Shown here piece after piece: positions 9,470-18,251 of a stretch of 64,000 nucleotides of DNA (position 1 is the stretch's first letter; every line of letters begins with the position of its first letter). The translations under genes and the position numbers were made by a program. The stretch is from assembly GCA_012841015.1 (NCBI GenBank), contig DUVN01000010.1:62001-126000 (forward strand), written 5' to 3'. This stretch comes from Clostridiaceae bacterium. Lineage in GTDB: Bacteria; Bacillota; Clostridia; Saccharofermentanales; DTU023. The notes under the pieces were generated by a model. It ran no database searches. It was not told the DNA's origin and saw nothing but the letters and a program-made list of their open reading frames with translations.

Positions 9470-11275
9470 GTGATTCACTTTAATGATGTCAGCTTTACAT
9501 ATGGCGCTGCTGAGGGGCAGTTGCCGATTCGTGCCGTCAATCACGTCTCTTTTCACATTAAAAAAGGTTCACACGTCGCACTCCTTGGGCGCAACGGGTC
9601 GGGCAAGTCGACGATTGCTCGACTGATCAATGGACTCTTGGTTCCCGATGAAGGTTCAGTTCTTGTCGATGGCATGGATACGACCGATTCGCTCGACATC
9701 TTTGAGATTCGCCGTATTTGCGGTATGGTCTTTCAGAATCCTGACAATCAGTTGATCGGTGCGACAGTTGCCGATGACATAGCATTCGGCCCATGTAATT
9801 TGGAATTACCGATCGATGAAGTCAACAGGAGAGTCGATGAGGCGCTTCAGAAAGCAGGACTTTCTGACTTGCGTGACCGTGCACCGCATCACTTGTCAGG
9901 TGGACAAAAGCAAAAACTTGCCATCGCATCGATCTTGGCAATGGAACCTGAATGCATCATTCTCGACGAGGCGACATCTATGCTCGACCCCATGTCAAGG
10001 CGCAGTGTCATGGAACTCATTCTCGAGTTAAAAGAAAAATCCGACATTTCAATCGTCCAGATTACTCACCACATGGAAGAGGCGGTGCTCGCCGATTATA
10101 TTTACGTAATCAGTGATGGACGGATCAGCTTGGAGGGGACACCTGCTGAAGTTTTCGATCAATTCGAGAGAGTTCATGCTGAAGGACTTTCCGTCCCCAC
10201 CCATATTGAGATTGCCCGCCGGATTGCCGATAGGACAGGTATGCCTTATCGTCCTGAAGAAATTTTTTCATTTGATGGAGCCGTTTCATTTGTTCGTGGT
10301 GTCGTAGCATCTTTGTCGCCTCTCAAGGGGTCGACCGACGATCAAGACAGCTCTGCTGTCCCATTTTCTTGTGAGCCCATTGTTACTGAGTCACGTAGTT
10401 TTGGTGACGGCTCACAAGAAATCGACCGTGAGTCCGTGATCGAGATTTCTAACCTCTCTTTTTCCTATACCTCGGACACGGGGGAACCTGTAAAGGCGCT
10501 TGACGATATCTCTCTTTCAGTTTCCAAAGGAGAGATTCTCGGAATTTTAGGACATACAGGCTCGGGAAAATCGACCCTCATACAGCACATCAATGGCATT
10601 ATCCCCTCAAAGAAAGGGACGGTTGTCGTGCTCGGACGCGATCTGTCCGACAGAAAGACGGTACGCGACATACGCCGCCATGTGGGCCTTCTCTTTCAAT
10701 ACCCAGAAGATCAGCTGTTCGAGGAAACAGTAGCGCTCGACATCGCCTTCGCTCCAAAACAATTGAATCGCACACCGGAGCAGGTTGAGCGAGCTGTTTT
10801 GGGCGCGGCGAAAAGGTTAGGCGTCGACGCGATTTTACACCGATCGCCATTTGAGCTCTCGGGCGGTCAGCGGCGACGCGTCGCTATCGCTGGCGTCTTG
10901 GCAGCGGAACCTGATATCATCATGATGGATGAGCCAGCAGCCGGGCTGGATCCTTCGGGGCGCGATGAACTCTTCGCCGATTTGATGACACTTGTTGATG
11001 AGGGGGCGACGCTTCTCATCGTATCGCATGATATGGAAACGATGGCGCGCCTGTGTGATCGTATTCTCATTTTGAACAACGGCAACGTTGCCGGTTGTGG
11101 TACGCCTCGTGAGATGACCTCTTCTGCAGAATTCCTAAAAAGTGTCTCGCTCGATATCCCATCGTCAAAACAGTTTCTAAACTGTTTTGTTGACTTGTTT
11201 CCTACACTTGATACAAACTGTTATACAGCGAAAGAAGCGGCGGATGCTCTTGTAAAAGCCATTTACCGGAGGTAG
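9470..11275 (+). CDS. ECF transporter ATPase, EcfA1-EcfA2 fusion
   Basis: A 601-residue protein carrying two complete ABC ATPase domains. Domain 1 (about 1-240) has Walker A GRNGSGKST at residues 40-48, signature LSGGQKQKLA and Walker B CIILDEAT. Domain 2 (about 325-565) has Walker A GHTGSGKST near residue 361, signature LSGGQRRRVA and Walker B IIMMDEPAAGL. In most Firmicutes these are two genes, ecfA1 and ecfA2; here they are one chain joined by a linker of about 80 residues. The start is GTG behind GAAGGAG. With ecfT downstream it would power vitamin or metal uptake through separate S components, none of which is in this window. Confidence 0.93.
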   Translation: MIHFNDVSFTYGAAEGQLPIRAVNHVSFHIKKGSHVALLGRNGSGKSTIARLINGLLVPDEGSVLVDGMDTTDSLDIFEIRRICGMVFQNPDNQLIGATVADDIAFGPCNLELPIDEVNRRVDEALQKAGLSDLRDRAPHHLSGGQKQKLAIASILAMEPECIILDEATSMLDPMSRRSVMELILELKEKSDISIVQITHHMEEAVLADYIYVISDGRISLEGTPAEVFDQFERVHAEGLSVPTHIEIARRIADRTGMPYRPEEIFSFDGAVSFVRGVVASLSPLKGSTDDQDSSAVPFSCEPIVTESRSFGDGSQEIDRESVIEISNLSFSYTSDTGEPVKALDDISLSVSKGEILGILGHTGSGKSTLIQHINGIIPSKKGTVVVLGRDLSDRKTVRDIRRHVGLLFQYPEDQLFEETVALDIAFAPKQLNRTPEQVERAVLGAAKRLGVDAILHRSPFELSGGQRRRVAIAGVLAAEPDIIMMDEPAAGLDPSGRDELFADLMTLVDEGATLLIVSHDMETMARLCDRILILNNGNVAGCGTPREMTSSAEFLKSVSLDIPSSKQFLNCFVDLFPTLDTNCYTAKEAADALVKAIYRR

Positions 11276-11299
11276 TTAGTTGGTTAAGAAAGAGAAACG

Positions 11300-12121
11300 A
11301 TGAAATCACGTAGTATGCTAGGTCGCTCAGTCCCCGGGACATCACTGATACACCGTCTTGATGCGCGTGTAAAGTTTATAGGGGCTATCATACTTATGGT
11401 GGTAATGCTCTCTGCGCGTGATATACGGATTTTAGGTTTTTTCCTCCTTTGGACTGTCTCCATCATGATCATTTCCCAAATTAAGATTAGGCTGATCATG
11501 AAAAGTGTTCGTCCGCTCATGTTTATCATCATCTTTGCGATGCTGTTACATTTATTCACAGTCGAGGGACACGTGCTCTTACAACTTGGGATTCTCAAGA
11601 TCTCACGTGAGGGCTTGATATCAGGCGGTTTAACGGCGTTGCGTTTAGTGTTGATGGTGATCAATACGTCGATGTTCTTAACATTGACGACAACACCACT
11701 TGCCATCGCCGATGCGCTGGAGAGCCTGTTGTCACCGCTTCGCCTTCTTCGTTTTCCAGTCCATGAATTTGCGATGATGATGTCGATTGCCCTTCGATTT
11801 GTCCCTACACTCCTCGATGAAGCAGATAAAATTATGAAAGCTCAATCTTCGCGTGGTGCTGATTATGATACGGGCGGCCCGCTACGAAGAATTCGAGGAC
11901 TCGTGAGCATACTCGTTCCTCTCTTTATCTCCAGCTTTAGGCGTGCCGATGACCTTGCCATCGCCATGGAAGCTCGCTGTTACCGTGGCGGCACTTCGAG
12001 GACGCGTCTCCATGCATCAAAACTGTCGGCGATCGATATCGTCTTCTCATTCCTTCTGTTGGGATTATTGCTACTCGTTTTCGCGGTTGAGCCACTCTTG
12101 CCCCCATTGGTATGGATTTAA
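11300..12121 (+). CDS. ecfT: ECF transporter transmembrane subunit EcfT
   Basis: A 273-residue membrane protein with several hydrophobic helices in the N-terminal two thirds. It has the EcfT coupling motif RADDLAIAMEARCYRGG, through which it grips the ATPases. It begins 24 bp after the fused ATPase gene and forms the energy-coupling module with it. It recruits substrate-binding S proteins encoded elsewhere. Confidence 0.93.
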   Translation: MKSRSMLGRSVPGTSLIHRLDARVKFIGAIILMVVMLSARDIRILGFFLLWTVSIMIISQIKIRLIMKSVRPLMFIIIFAMLLHLFTVEGHVLLQLGILKISREGLISGGLTALRLVLMVINTSMFLTLTTTPLAIADALESLLSPLRLLRFPVHEFAMMMSIALRFVPTLLDEADKIMKAQSSRGADYDTGGPLRRIRGLVSILVPLFISSFRRADDLAIAMEARCYRGGTSRTRLHASKLSAIDIVFSFLLLGLLLLVFAVEPLLPPLVWI

Positions 12122-12182
12122 GGTCTACGCCAGAATTAAACAGTGATATGATAGGAATGTGAAAACAGTATCGGAACATTCG

Positions 12183-12992
12183 ATGCGGTATGCAATTATG
12201 ACGGAGTTTGACGGCTCCGCTTTTCACGGATGGCAGCGACAGAAAAATGCACCTTCCGTTCAGGCTTGTTTGGAGGACGCATGGCAATCGTTGACAGGTG
12301 AAGTGATTGCGTTGCGTGGCGGAAGTCGCACGGACGCGGGAGTCTCAGCACTTGGCCACGTCTCTGATTTTTCTTCTTTCACATCAATTCCTGTGAATAG
12401 AATCGCAAGAGCATGGAATACAAAGCTGCCTGAATCTGTAGCTGTTTGTGCCGCTGTATGCGTGCCAAGCGGCTTTAACGCACGGTACGATGCGCTCGGC
12501 AAGACGTACCGGTACACGATTGTGACGGGAGAGACGCGACCAGTCTTAAAGCGACATACGACAGCATACGTGCCCGGCAAGCTCAATGTCGATGCCATGC
12601 GATCGGCGATCGAGCTTTTTCGTGGGACGCATGATTTTTCCTCTTTTATGGATCAGGGATCGCCGACGAAGCGCCTCGTCAGAACGCTGCACGACATTCG
12701 GATCGATGGGCTTAAGGAGTTGACGATCACGATGACAGGAGACGGTTTTCTCTACCACATGGCACGTATTATCGCAGGGACGCTCGTGTACATCGGTCAA
12801 GGGAAAATTCCTATAGATGAACTCATGTCCATTATTGAAGTGCGTGACAGAGTACGAGCTGGTCCAACGATGCCGGCTGAGGGACTCGTGTTGGATCGCG
12901 TTTTTTTTGCTGCTGAGTTATTTGGCAATGACTGTTGGCCTTATGAAGACGAAAGACGTGAATCAAAGAGAGCAATGCTTATGTCAATGTAG
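12183..12992 (+). CDS. truA: tRNA pseudouridine38-40 synthase
   Basis: A 269-residue enzyme that isomerises uridines 38-40 in tRNA anticodon arms. The catalytic aspartate is in GGSRTDAGVSALG; HGWQRQ is near the N-terminus and GDGFLYHMARIIAGTLV near the C-terminus. I prefer ATG 12183 because it gives the usual short lead before EFDG. A GTG at 12159 with AGGAA nearby is the alternative. It follows ecfT as in many Firmicutes. Confidence 0.93.
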   Translation: MRYAIMTEFDGSAFHGWQRQKNAPSVQACLEDAWQSLTGEVIALRGGSRTDAGVSALGHVSDFSSFTSIPVNRIARAWNTKLPESVAVCAAVCVPSGFNARYDALGKTYRYTIVTGETRPVLKRHTTAYVPGKLNVDAMRSAIELFRGTHDFSSFMDQGSPTKRLVRTLHDIRIDGLKELTITMTGDGFLYHMARIIAGTLVYIGQGKIPIDELMSIIEVRDRVRAGPTMPAEGLVLDRVFFAAELFGNDCWPYEDERRESKRAMLMSM

Positions 12993-13080
12993 TTACGATA
13001 CACGTCACGCTGTGAGGATAAAAAATATAGTGGGTAGTGGTATGATCGCGCTTTTTAATGAAAGATAATCAACCTGAGCG

Positions 13081-13232
13081 ATAGTAGCACAATCAAACGG
13101 AACCGGTTCCTCTATGTGCTAAGCACAGGGAAGCTACCGAACAACAGTAAAAGGATGAAACGGCGCTAGCTTTTTCATGGGCTAGGCACGCCGACTGCTA
13201 AACAGCGGTGAAGCTGAAAGAGAGGTAATAAG
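13081..13232 (+). promoter_or_regulatory. Structured leader upstream of the nicotinate phosphoribosyltransferase gene
   Basis: The 240-bp gap before this gene holds several pairings: AGCACA (13086-13091) with TGTGCT (13115-13120) enclosing the 12-bp palindrome GGAACCGGTTCC (13099-13110), and CGGCG (13161) with CGCCG (13189) enclosing CTAGC/GCTAG. I could not match it to TPP, FMN, SAM, cobalamin, THF, c-di-GMP or c-di-AMP riboswitch cores. The palindrome could instead be a protein operator. Function unknown. Confidence 0.4.
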
Positions 13233-14693
13233 GTGAAGAAACGTAATGACAGATATAATTTGTCGATGCTCACCGACTTTTACGAAATTACCATGTCGAA
13301 CGGCTATTTCAAAACAGGCATGAAGGACACAATCGCCGTTTTCGATATGTTTTTCCGAACAGTACCGCAGCGCGGTGGATTCGCCATTATGGCGGGTGTT
13401 GAGCAACTCGTTGAATATTTGGAGAACCTTCGTTTTTCAGAAGATGATCTCGACTACCTGAAGGGTTTTGGCCTGTTTGAAGAAGATTTCCTTGACTACC
13501 TTCGTCATTTTGAGTTTGCCTGTGATGTTTGGGCTGTTCCGGAGGGAACCCCGATCTTCCCGGATGAGCCGATTATCAAAGTCAAAGGGCCTCTCATTCA
13601 GGCGCAGATGATCGAGACGATGATTTTGTTGACCATCAATCACCAGAGCTTGATTGCTACGAAATCCTCGCGTATCGTACGCGCTGCACAAGGGCGCGCA
13701 GTGATGGAGTTTGGAGCTCGGCGTGCACAGGGAGTCGATGGGTCAATGCTCGGCGCGCGTGCCGCCTATATTGCGGGAGTCGCGGGAACATCGTGCACAC
13801 TCGCCGGTAAGGCGTTTAATATTCCCGCTCTGGGTACGATGGCGCACAGCTGGGTTCAGGCATTCGATACTGAATACGAGGCATTCAAGGCGTATGCGAT
13901 GGCGTACCCTGACGAGTGCCAATTCCTCGTCGATACGTACAACACGCTGAAAAGTGGTGTTCCCAATGCGATACGAGTCGCAAAAGAGATTTTGGAGCCA
14001 ATGGGGCGCCGCTTAAAAGCGGTTCGTATTGATTCGGGAGACCTTGCCTATCTTTCGATCAACACGCGCAAAATGCTTGATGCGGCCGGCTTGGACGATT
14101 GTACCATCACGGTCAGTAGCGCCATTGATGAGCATCTCATTCGCGATCTTCTGCATCAAGGAGCGAAGATCGATTCATTCGGCGTCGGTGAGCGTCTGAT
14201 CACTTCGCGCGACGATCCCGTTTTCAACGGCGTCTATAAGCTCTCCCTTGTCGAGCAAAATGGCATTGCTGAACCGCGAATGAAGCTCTCCGATAATCCT
14301 GAGAAAGTGACGAATCCAGGTGAAAAGCAAGTTTATCGTCTCTATAACAAAGAGACAGGTTTTGTGGAAGCCGATTTGATTACGCTCGTCCACGAGACGA
14401 TCGACGAGTCGAAACCGCTGACTATTTTCGACCCGCATCACACCTGGAAACGGAAAACATTACACGGTTTTAGAGCTGAACCTTTGCTTCAGCCGATTTT
14501 CGTCAAAGGGAAATCATGTTATCAGGCGCGTGATATAGAAGAGATTAGAGAGTATTGTCAAAAACAGCTCGACACATTATGGGATTCGATTAAACGCTTT
14601 GAAAATCCTCAGGAGTACTACGTCGACCTCTCTGTGGAGCTTTGGGATCTGAAGGAAAAATTCCTTCATGGAGAGATTGAACTTAAGGGATAG
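13233..14693 (+). CDS. pncB: Nicotinate phosphoribosyltransferase
   Basis: A 486-residue enzyme of NAD salvage, joining nicotinate and PRPP to nicotinate mononucleotide. Recognised from LTDFYEITMSNGYF near the start, EFGARRAQGVDGSMLGARAAY in the middle, GTMAHSWVQAF and the substrate-site RIDSGDLAYLS. The start is GTG behind AGAGAGG. A structured leader precedes it, suggesting regulation at the RNA or operator level. A PHP gene follows with 4 bp between. Confidence 0.95.
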   Translation: MKKRNDRYNLSMLTDFYEITMSNGYFKTGMKDTIAVFDMFFRTVPQRGGFAIMAGVEQLVEYLENLRFSEDDLDYLKGFGLFEEDFLDYLRHFEFACDVWAVPEGTPIFPDEPIIKVKGPLIQAQMIETMILLTINHQSLIATKSSRIVRAAQGRAVMEFGARRAQGVDGSMLGARAAYIAGVAGTSCTLAGKAFNIPALGTMAHSWVQAFDTEYEAFKAYAMAYPDECQFLVDTYNTLKSGVPNAIRVAKEILEPMGRRLKAVRIDSGDLAYLSINTRKMLDAAGLDDCTITVSSAIDEHLIRDLLHQGAKIDSFGVGERLITSRDDPVFNGVYKLSLVEQNGIAEPRMKLSDNPEKVTNPGEKQVYRLYNKETGFVEADLITLVHETIDESKPLTIFDPHHTWKRKTLHGFRAEPLLQPIFVKGKSCYQARDIEEIREYCQKQLDTLWDSIKRFENPQEYYVDLSVELWDLKEKFLHGEIELKG

Positions 14694-14697
14694 TGGA

Positions 14698-15552
14698 ATG
14701 AAATTTGTTGAGACACATAATCATTTGACAGGCTGGTCGCCTGATGCGAAGCAGACTTTTGAAGAGCTTGAAGCCATTTCGACCGAAAGAGGATTGCACG
14801 GATTTGCCATTTCCGATCACCACGATCTCGATGTTTTCGCAACGGAGGAGAATCCTTGGGAGGTTGACGTTCCCTCTTATGTCGAAACATTTTACAATCG
14901 CCGACGGATGCCTTCGAAGCGAGGCGCAGGTGATAAACCGGGATTTCTTTTGTCGTTGGAGCTCGGCTGGACTCCGCACAATGGTGTGCAACTGAGGGAG
15001 ATTGATGAACAGTATCCCTTTGACTACACGATTGTCGCTGTCCATTTTTATGATGGGTATGATCCGTTTCTTCATAGGGACAAGATCTATTTTCAGAACT
15101 TTGAGGAGCTTTATACGAGTGCCATCAACATGATCGAGCAATCGGCACGTGAGCTTTCATGTTCGCGTATTGTAGCGCATTACGATTTCTTCTCGCGTTA
15201 TGCACCGGAGGACAAATCGAAAATGCTCTACAGGCACGCACCGGATTCATTTGATACACTATTTCGAACGATGCGCGATAACGAACAAATACTTGAGATC
15301 AACACAGGAACGATCAGCGCTATGTTCAGGCATAAAGGATATACGATGAAAGAGGCCATGCCCGACCCCCAAATCCTAAAAAGATATCGCGAATTAGGTG
15401 GACGATTCCTGACGGTCGCCTCAGACGCTCACCGTGTTGAGCAAAACGGCCGCTTTGTAAAGGAGGCCATCGCTTATCTGAACAGCCTCGGTTTCGAAGA
15501 GTTCGCTTGGTTCGAGGAGAGGGAGTTGCACTACAGTCGAGTTGTGCTCTGA
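14698..15552 (+). CDS. PHP-domain phosphoesterase (histidinol-phosphatase-like)
   Basis: A 284-residue protein. The PHP metal motifs are visible: HNHLTGWSPDAK at residues 7-18, ISDHHDLDVF at about 43-52, a central region with AVHFYDGYDPF, and SDAHRVEQ near the C-terminus. Length and layout resemble HisJ/HisK-type histidinol phosphatases, but no other his genes are nearby, so the substrate is open. It starts 4 bp after pncB and is probably co-transcribed. Confidence 0.8.
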   Translation: MKFVETHNHLTGWSPDAKQTFEELEAISTERGLHGFAISDHHDLDVFATEENPWEVDVPSYVETFYNRRRMPSKRGAGDKPGFLLSLELGWTPHNGVQLREIDEQYPFDYTIVAVHFYDGYDPFLHRDKIYFQNFEELYTSAINMIEQSARELSCSRIVAHYDFFSRYAPEDKSKMLYRHAPDSFDTLFRTMRDNEQILEINTGTISAMFRHKGYTMKEAMPDPQILKRYRELGGRFLTVASDAHRVEQNGRFVKEAIAYLNSLGFEEFAWFEERELHYSRVVL

Positions 15553-15742
15553 ATACTAACGAATCGAACGCCATGTTCGCTGACGTGAGTCAATCAATTA
15601 GGAAAAAGTTTAAGACTAAGGAGACAGATTTTCGCTCTCAGGCGCCAAACCACATTTAGCTTTTTTTATGTTCGAGGATAGTAGCTTTCGATCATAGCGG
15701 AGACGGGTCAAGCTGGTAAATGGCTCTGCGACCACATATTTA

Positions 15743-15751
15743 TGCTATTAT
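15743..15751 (+). promoter_or_regulatory. Extended -10 promoter candidate for the lipid-NRPS cluster
   Basis: TGCTATTAT at 15743-15751 matches an extended -10 element (TGnTATTAT). It lies about 70 bp before the preferred start of the acyl-AMP ligase and inside the longest reading frame. That argues against the earliest possible start codon at 15720. No good -35 is visible. Confidence 0.35.
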
Positions 15752-15824
15752 TGGTGGCAAGTGTGACTTTACGCAGGTGTGTACGATGCCCTTTCCTGTT
15801 TTGATGGCTAGTAAGGGACTGTCT

Positions 15825-17439
15825 ATGGCGATTCGACAAGATAACATAAAATCAATTAAACCGATCAGTGATCTGCGAGATCTTTTATTGTCCTGTAAAG
15901 AGAGTGCTCCCGATAAGATCGCGTTCCGTTACCGCATCGATCGAAAAAACATACGCGATGTCAGTTTCTCTTCTTTTGCTCAAGAAGTAGAGGAACTGGG
16001 AAATTTTCTTTTGAGCCATGGTTTTTACGGAAAGCACATAGCGATCTCCGCAGAGAACTCCTATGAATGGTTGCTTGCATTCTTTGCGATTACGACGAGC
16101 GGGAATGTAGCGGTCGCGATTGACAACAATCTAGCGTCAGAGGAATTAAAGAAGTACTTGCTCCAAAGCGATAGTGAGGCCATCTTCTGTTCTCAAGAAA
16201 AGTACGATCAATTGGCGGCTATCTCCCAGGATGACGATGGCGATATTACCTTTTTCCCGATTGAATCCGGCTTTAATATAGCTTTACGCTGTAATTCTCG
16301 GGGGGGGGGGGTTACATCGGTTATACGCTGACATAAGAATTGATCCCCATTCTCCCGCCACCATCTTCTTTACTTCAGGCACATCGGGTGATAGTAAGGC
16401 GGTGCTTTTAAGTCACGCCGGAATCGCGGCGGTCATCAACTCCAATAGAGACAAATATCAGGCTCCGGAGAGAACGCTTTCCATTCTTCCTTACCATCAC
16501 GCTTTCGGGCTGGTGGTTGGGGTCTTTATGGTGTTCAATGAAGAGAGATCCATATTCATCAATACGCAAGTGCGCGATCTCTTGAAGGATTTTCAAGATT
16601 GCTCACCTATGGCGGTTGCTGTTGTTCCTATACATCTTGAGTTTATCCATAAGAGAATCAGAAGCACGATTAAAAGTAAGAAGTTGAAAGTCATGTTTAA
16701 ACTGGCCGTAAGAATCGGTCGCTTATTACGTGCCATCGGCATAGATATCCGAAGGAAGCTCTTTGCCTCGATATTGAAGACTCTTGGAGGCAGTATCACG
16801 GATTTCATTAGCGGTGGGGCGGCTTTAAATCCGGATATCGTACAATTCTTTGATGACATCGGCATCATCGTCATCAACGGATACGGACTAACGGAATGTT
16901 CCCCAGTCATCTCGACGGAAAAGCTGAATGACCGAAAAACGGGGAGCTGCGGCAAACCCCTCAACTGTTGTACCGTCCGTATTGCGGAGGACGGCGAGAT
17001 TCTCGTAAAAGGGGAAAATCTCTTTCTCGGCTATTACAAGGACGAAAAGCAGACCCGGGAAGTTCTGATAAACGGGGAATTCGCAACAGGCGATATAGGC
17101 CATCTGGATGAGGAAGGCTACCTATTCATTACCGGAAGAAAGAAAAATCTCATTGTCTTGTCGAACGGTGAAAATATTTCTCCTGAAGCAATTGAAATGC
17201 CACTGCTTCAAGATGAGGGTGTCGAAGAGGTCGTTGTCGTAGAGCACGAGGGGCGTATCGTAGCTCTCGTATATCCGGCAGAGCAATACAGAGGGAACGA
17301 GGAATACTTCCGTCAGTTACGCGATAACTACAATATGCAGGCACCCTCGATGCGTCAAATTGCAGACATTAGATTGAGAGAGACCGCATTTGAAAAGAAC
17401 TCAAGCAGAAAAATATTGCGTCACAGGATAGAGGTGTAG
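15825..17439 (+). CDS. Acyl-AMP ligase of lipid-NRPS cluster, frameshifted at a 12-G tract
   Basis: An AMP-binding enzyme split into two reading frames. The first frame (from ATG 15825 behind AAGGGA) stops at 16331. The second continues to 17439. The break is exactly at a run of 12 G (16300-16311). Reading 11 G joins both parts in frame, giving about 537 residues with the core motif FFTSGTSGDSKAV right after the junction, GYGLTECSP, FATGDIGHLDEEGY and the C-terminal lysine region. By family it adenylates a fatty acid, here probably for the adjacent ACP. It resembles the acyl-CoA synthetase gene at 50221. The frameshift could be phase variation, decay or a sequencing error. Confidence 0.85.
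16300..16311 (+). repeat. Poly-G tract of 12 inside the acyl-AMP ligase gene
   Basis: Twelve consecutive G. With 12 the ligase is truncated; with 11 (or 8 or 14) it is full length. Tracts of this kind slip easily in replication and also in sequencing. Confidence 0.95.
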
Positions 17440-17440
17440 G

Positions 17441-17665
17441 GTGTTTGAAAAGGTACAGATGATTATCTCGCAATACAGCGGAGTAAAAAAAGACAAGCTG
17501 AAAAGAGAGACAGATTTAGTTAAAGAGCTAGAGCTTACTTCACTCGATGTGGTCAACTTAGTGGTGGAATTCGAGGACGCGCTGGATATTGATATTCCTA
17601 ACAGTGATATCCGGAAGTTTCGCTATTTACAGGACATCGTAGATTATTTGGAAGCGCGTGTTTAA
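17441..17665 (+). CDS. Acyl carrier protein, stand-alone
   Basis: A 74-residue carrier protein with the phosphopantetheine serine in LELTSLDVVNLVVEFE (about residue 34). The start is GTG, 1 bp after the ligase stop. It is not next to fatty-acid synthesis genes but between a ligase and a PPTase. I infer that it carries the acyl chain from the ligase to the NRPS condensation domain. It ends overlapping the next start by 8 bp. Confidence 0.9.
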   Translation: MFEKVQMIISQYSGVKKDKLKRETDLVKELELTSLDVVNLVVEFEDALDIDIPNSDIRKFRYLQDIVDYLEARV

Positions 17666-18251
17666 GGTATATCTGTTTTCAGATTTTCACCACGTTACTC
17701 CGGAGCAGCTCAGGCGCTTCTCTAAAGTAATAACGCCGGCGAGAAGAGACAAGGCAAACACCTATAAGTATAGTAGCGGTAAAGTTGCGACGGTCATCAG
17801 TGAGTTGTTGCTTCGCTACGCCTTGTTTGAGTGGACGGGAAGTTACCAGTTTGAACTTAGTTATGGAACATGGGGAAAGCCGGTTCTCCTATATCCTCGG
17901 CATCTTCACTTTAATATCAGTCACTGCAAAGAGGCTTGTGTCTGCGTGATATCCGATGAGGAGATCGGCATTGATATAGAAATGATACGTAGCGTGAGCC
18001 CGTCTGTCATATACAGAGTTTGCAACGAGGAAGAGATAGAGCTAATACGGGCAAGCGCCGATCCTGAAGAAGAGTTTATTAAGCGTTGGGTCATGAAGGA
18101 GAGCTATGCCAAATTATCAGGCGTTGGTCTCTCAAGAGATTTTCGTACGATTGATACGTTAGCAAATGACAAGAGGTTTACGTTCTATCGTGTGCAGAAT
18201 ATGTTTATCTGTGTGGCCTTGAACAAGAAGGGAGAAATGAAATCTGCATGA
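17658..18251 (+). CDS. Sfp-type 4'-phosphopantetheinyl transferase
   Basis: A 197-residue enzyme that moves phosphopantetheine from CoA to carrier-protein serines. The magnesium and CoA motifs are present: HFNISHCKEACV, IGIDIEMI and RWVMKESYAKLSGVGLS. The start is GTG overlapping the ACP gene; the stop overlaps the NRPS start. It should activate the ACP and the PCP of this cluster. It is shorter than Sfp (224) but complete in motifs. Confidence 0.92.
   Translation: MFKVYLFSDFHHVTPEQLRRFSKVITPARRDKANTYKYSSGKVATVISELLLRYALFEWTGSYQFELSYGTWGKPVLLYPRHLHFNISHCKEACVCVISDEEIGIDIEMIRSVSPSVIYRVCNEEEIELIRASADPEEEFIKRWVMKESYAKLSGVGLSRDFRTIDTLANDKRFTFYRVQNMFICVALNKKGEMKSA

Noticed and set aside
13081-13232. 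Cobalamin or THF riboswitch
   Set aside because: The conserved core sequences of these classes are not present, despite GC-rich paired segments.
15720-15824. Earlier start of the acyl-AMP ligase at 15720
   Set aside because: The stretch contains an extended -10 element and no ribosome site; the ATG at 15825 follows AAGGGA.
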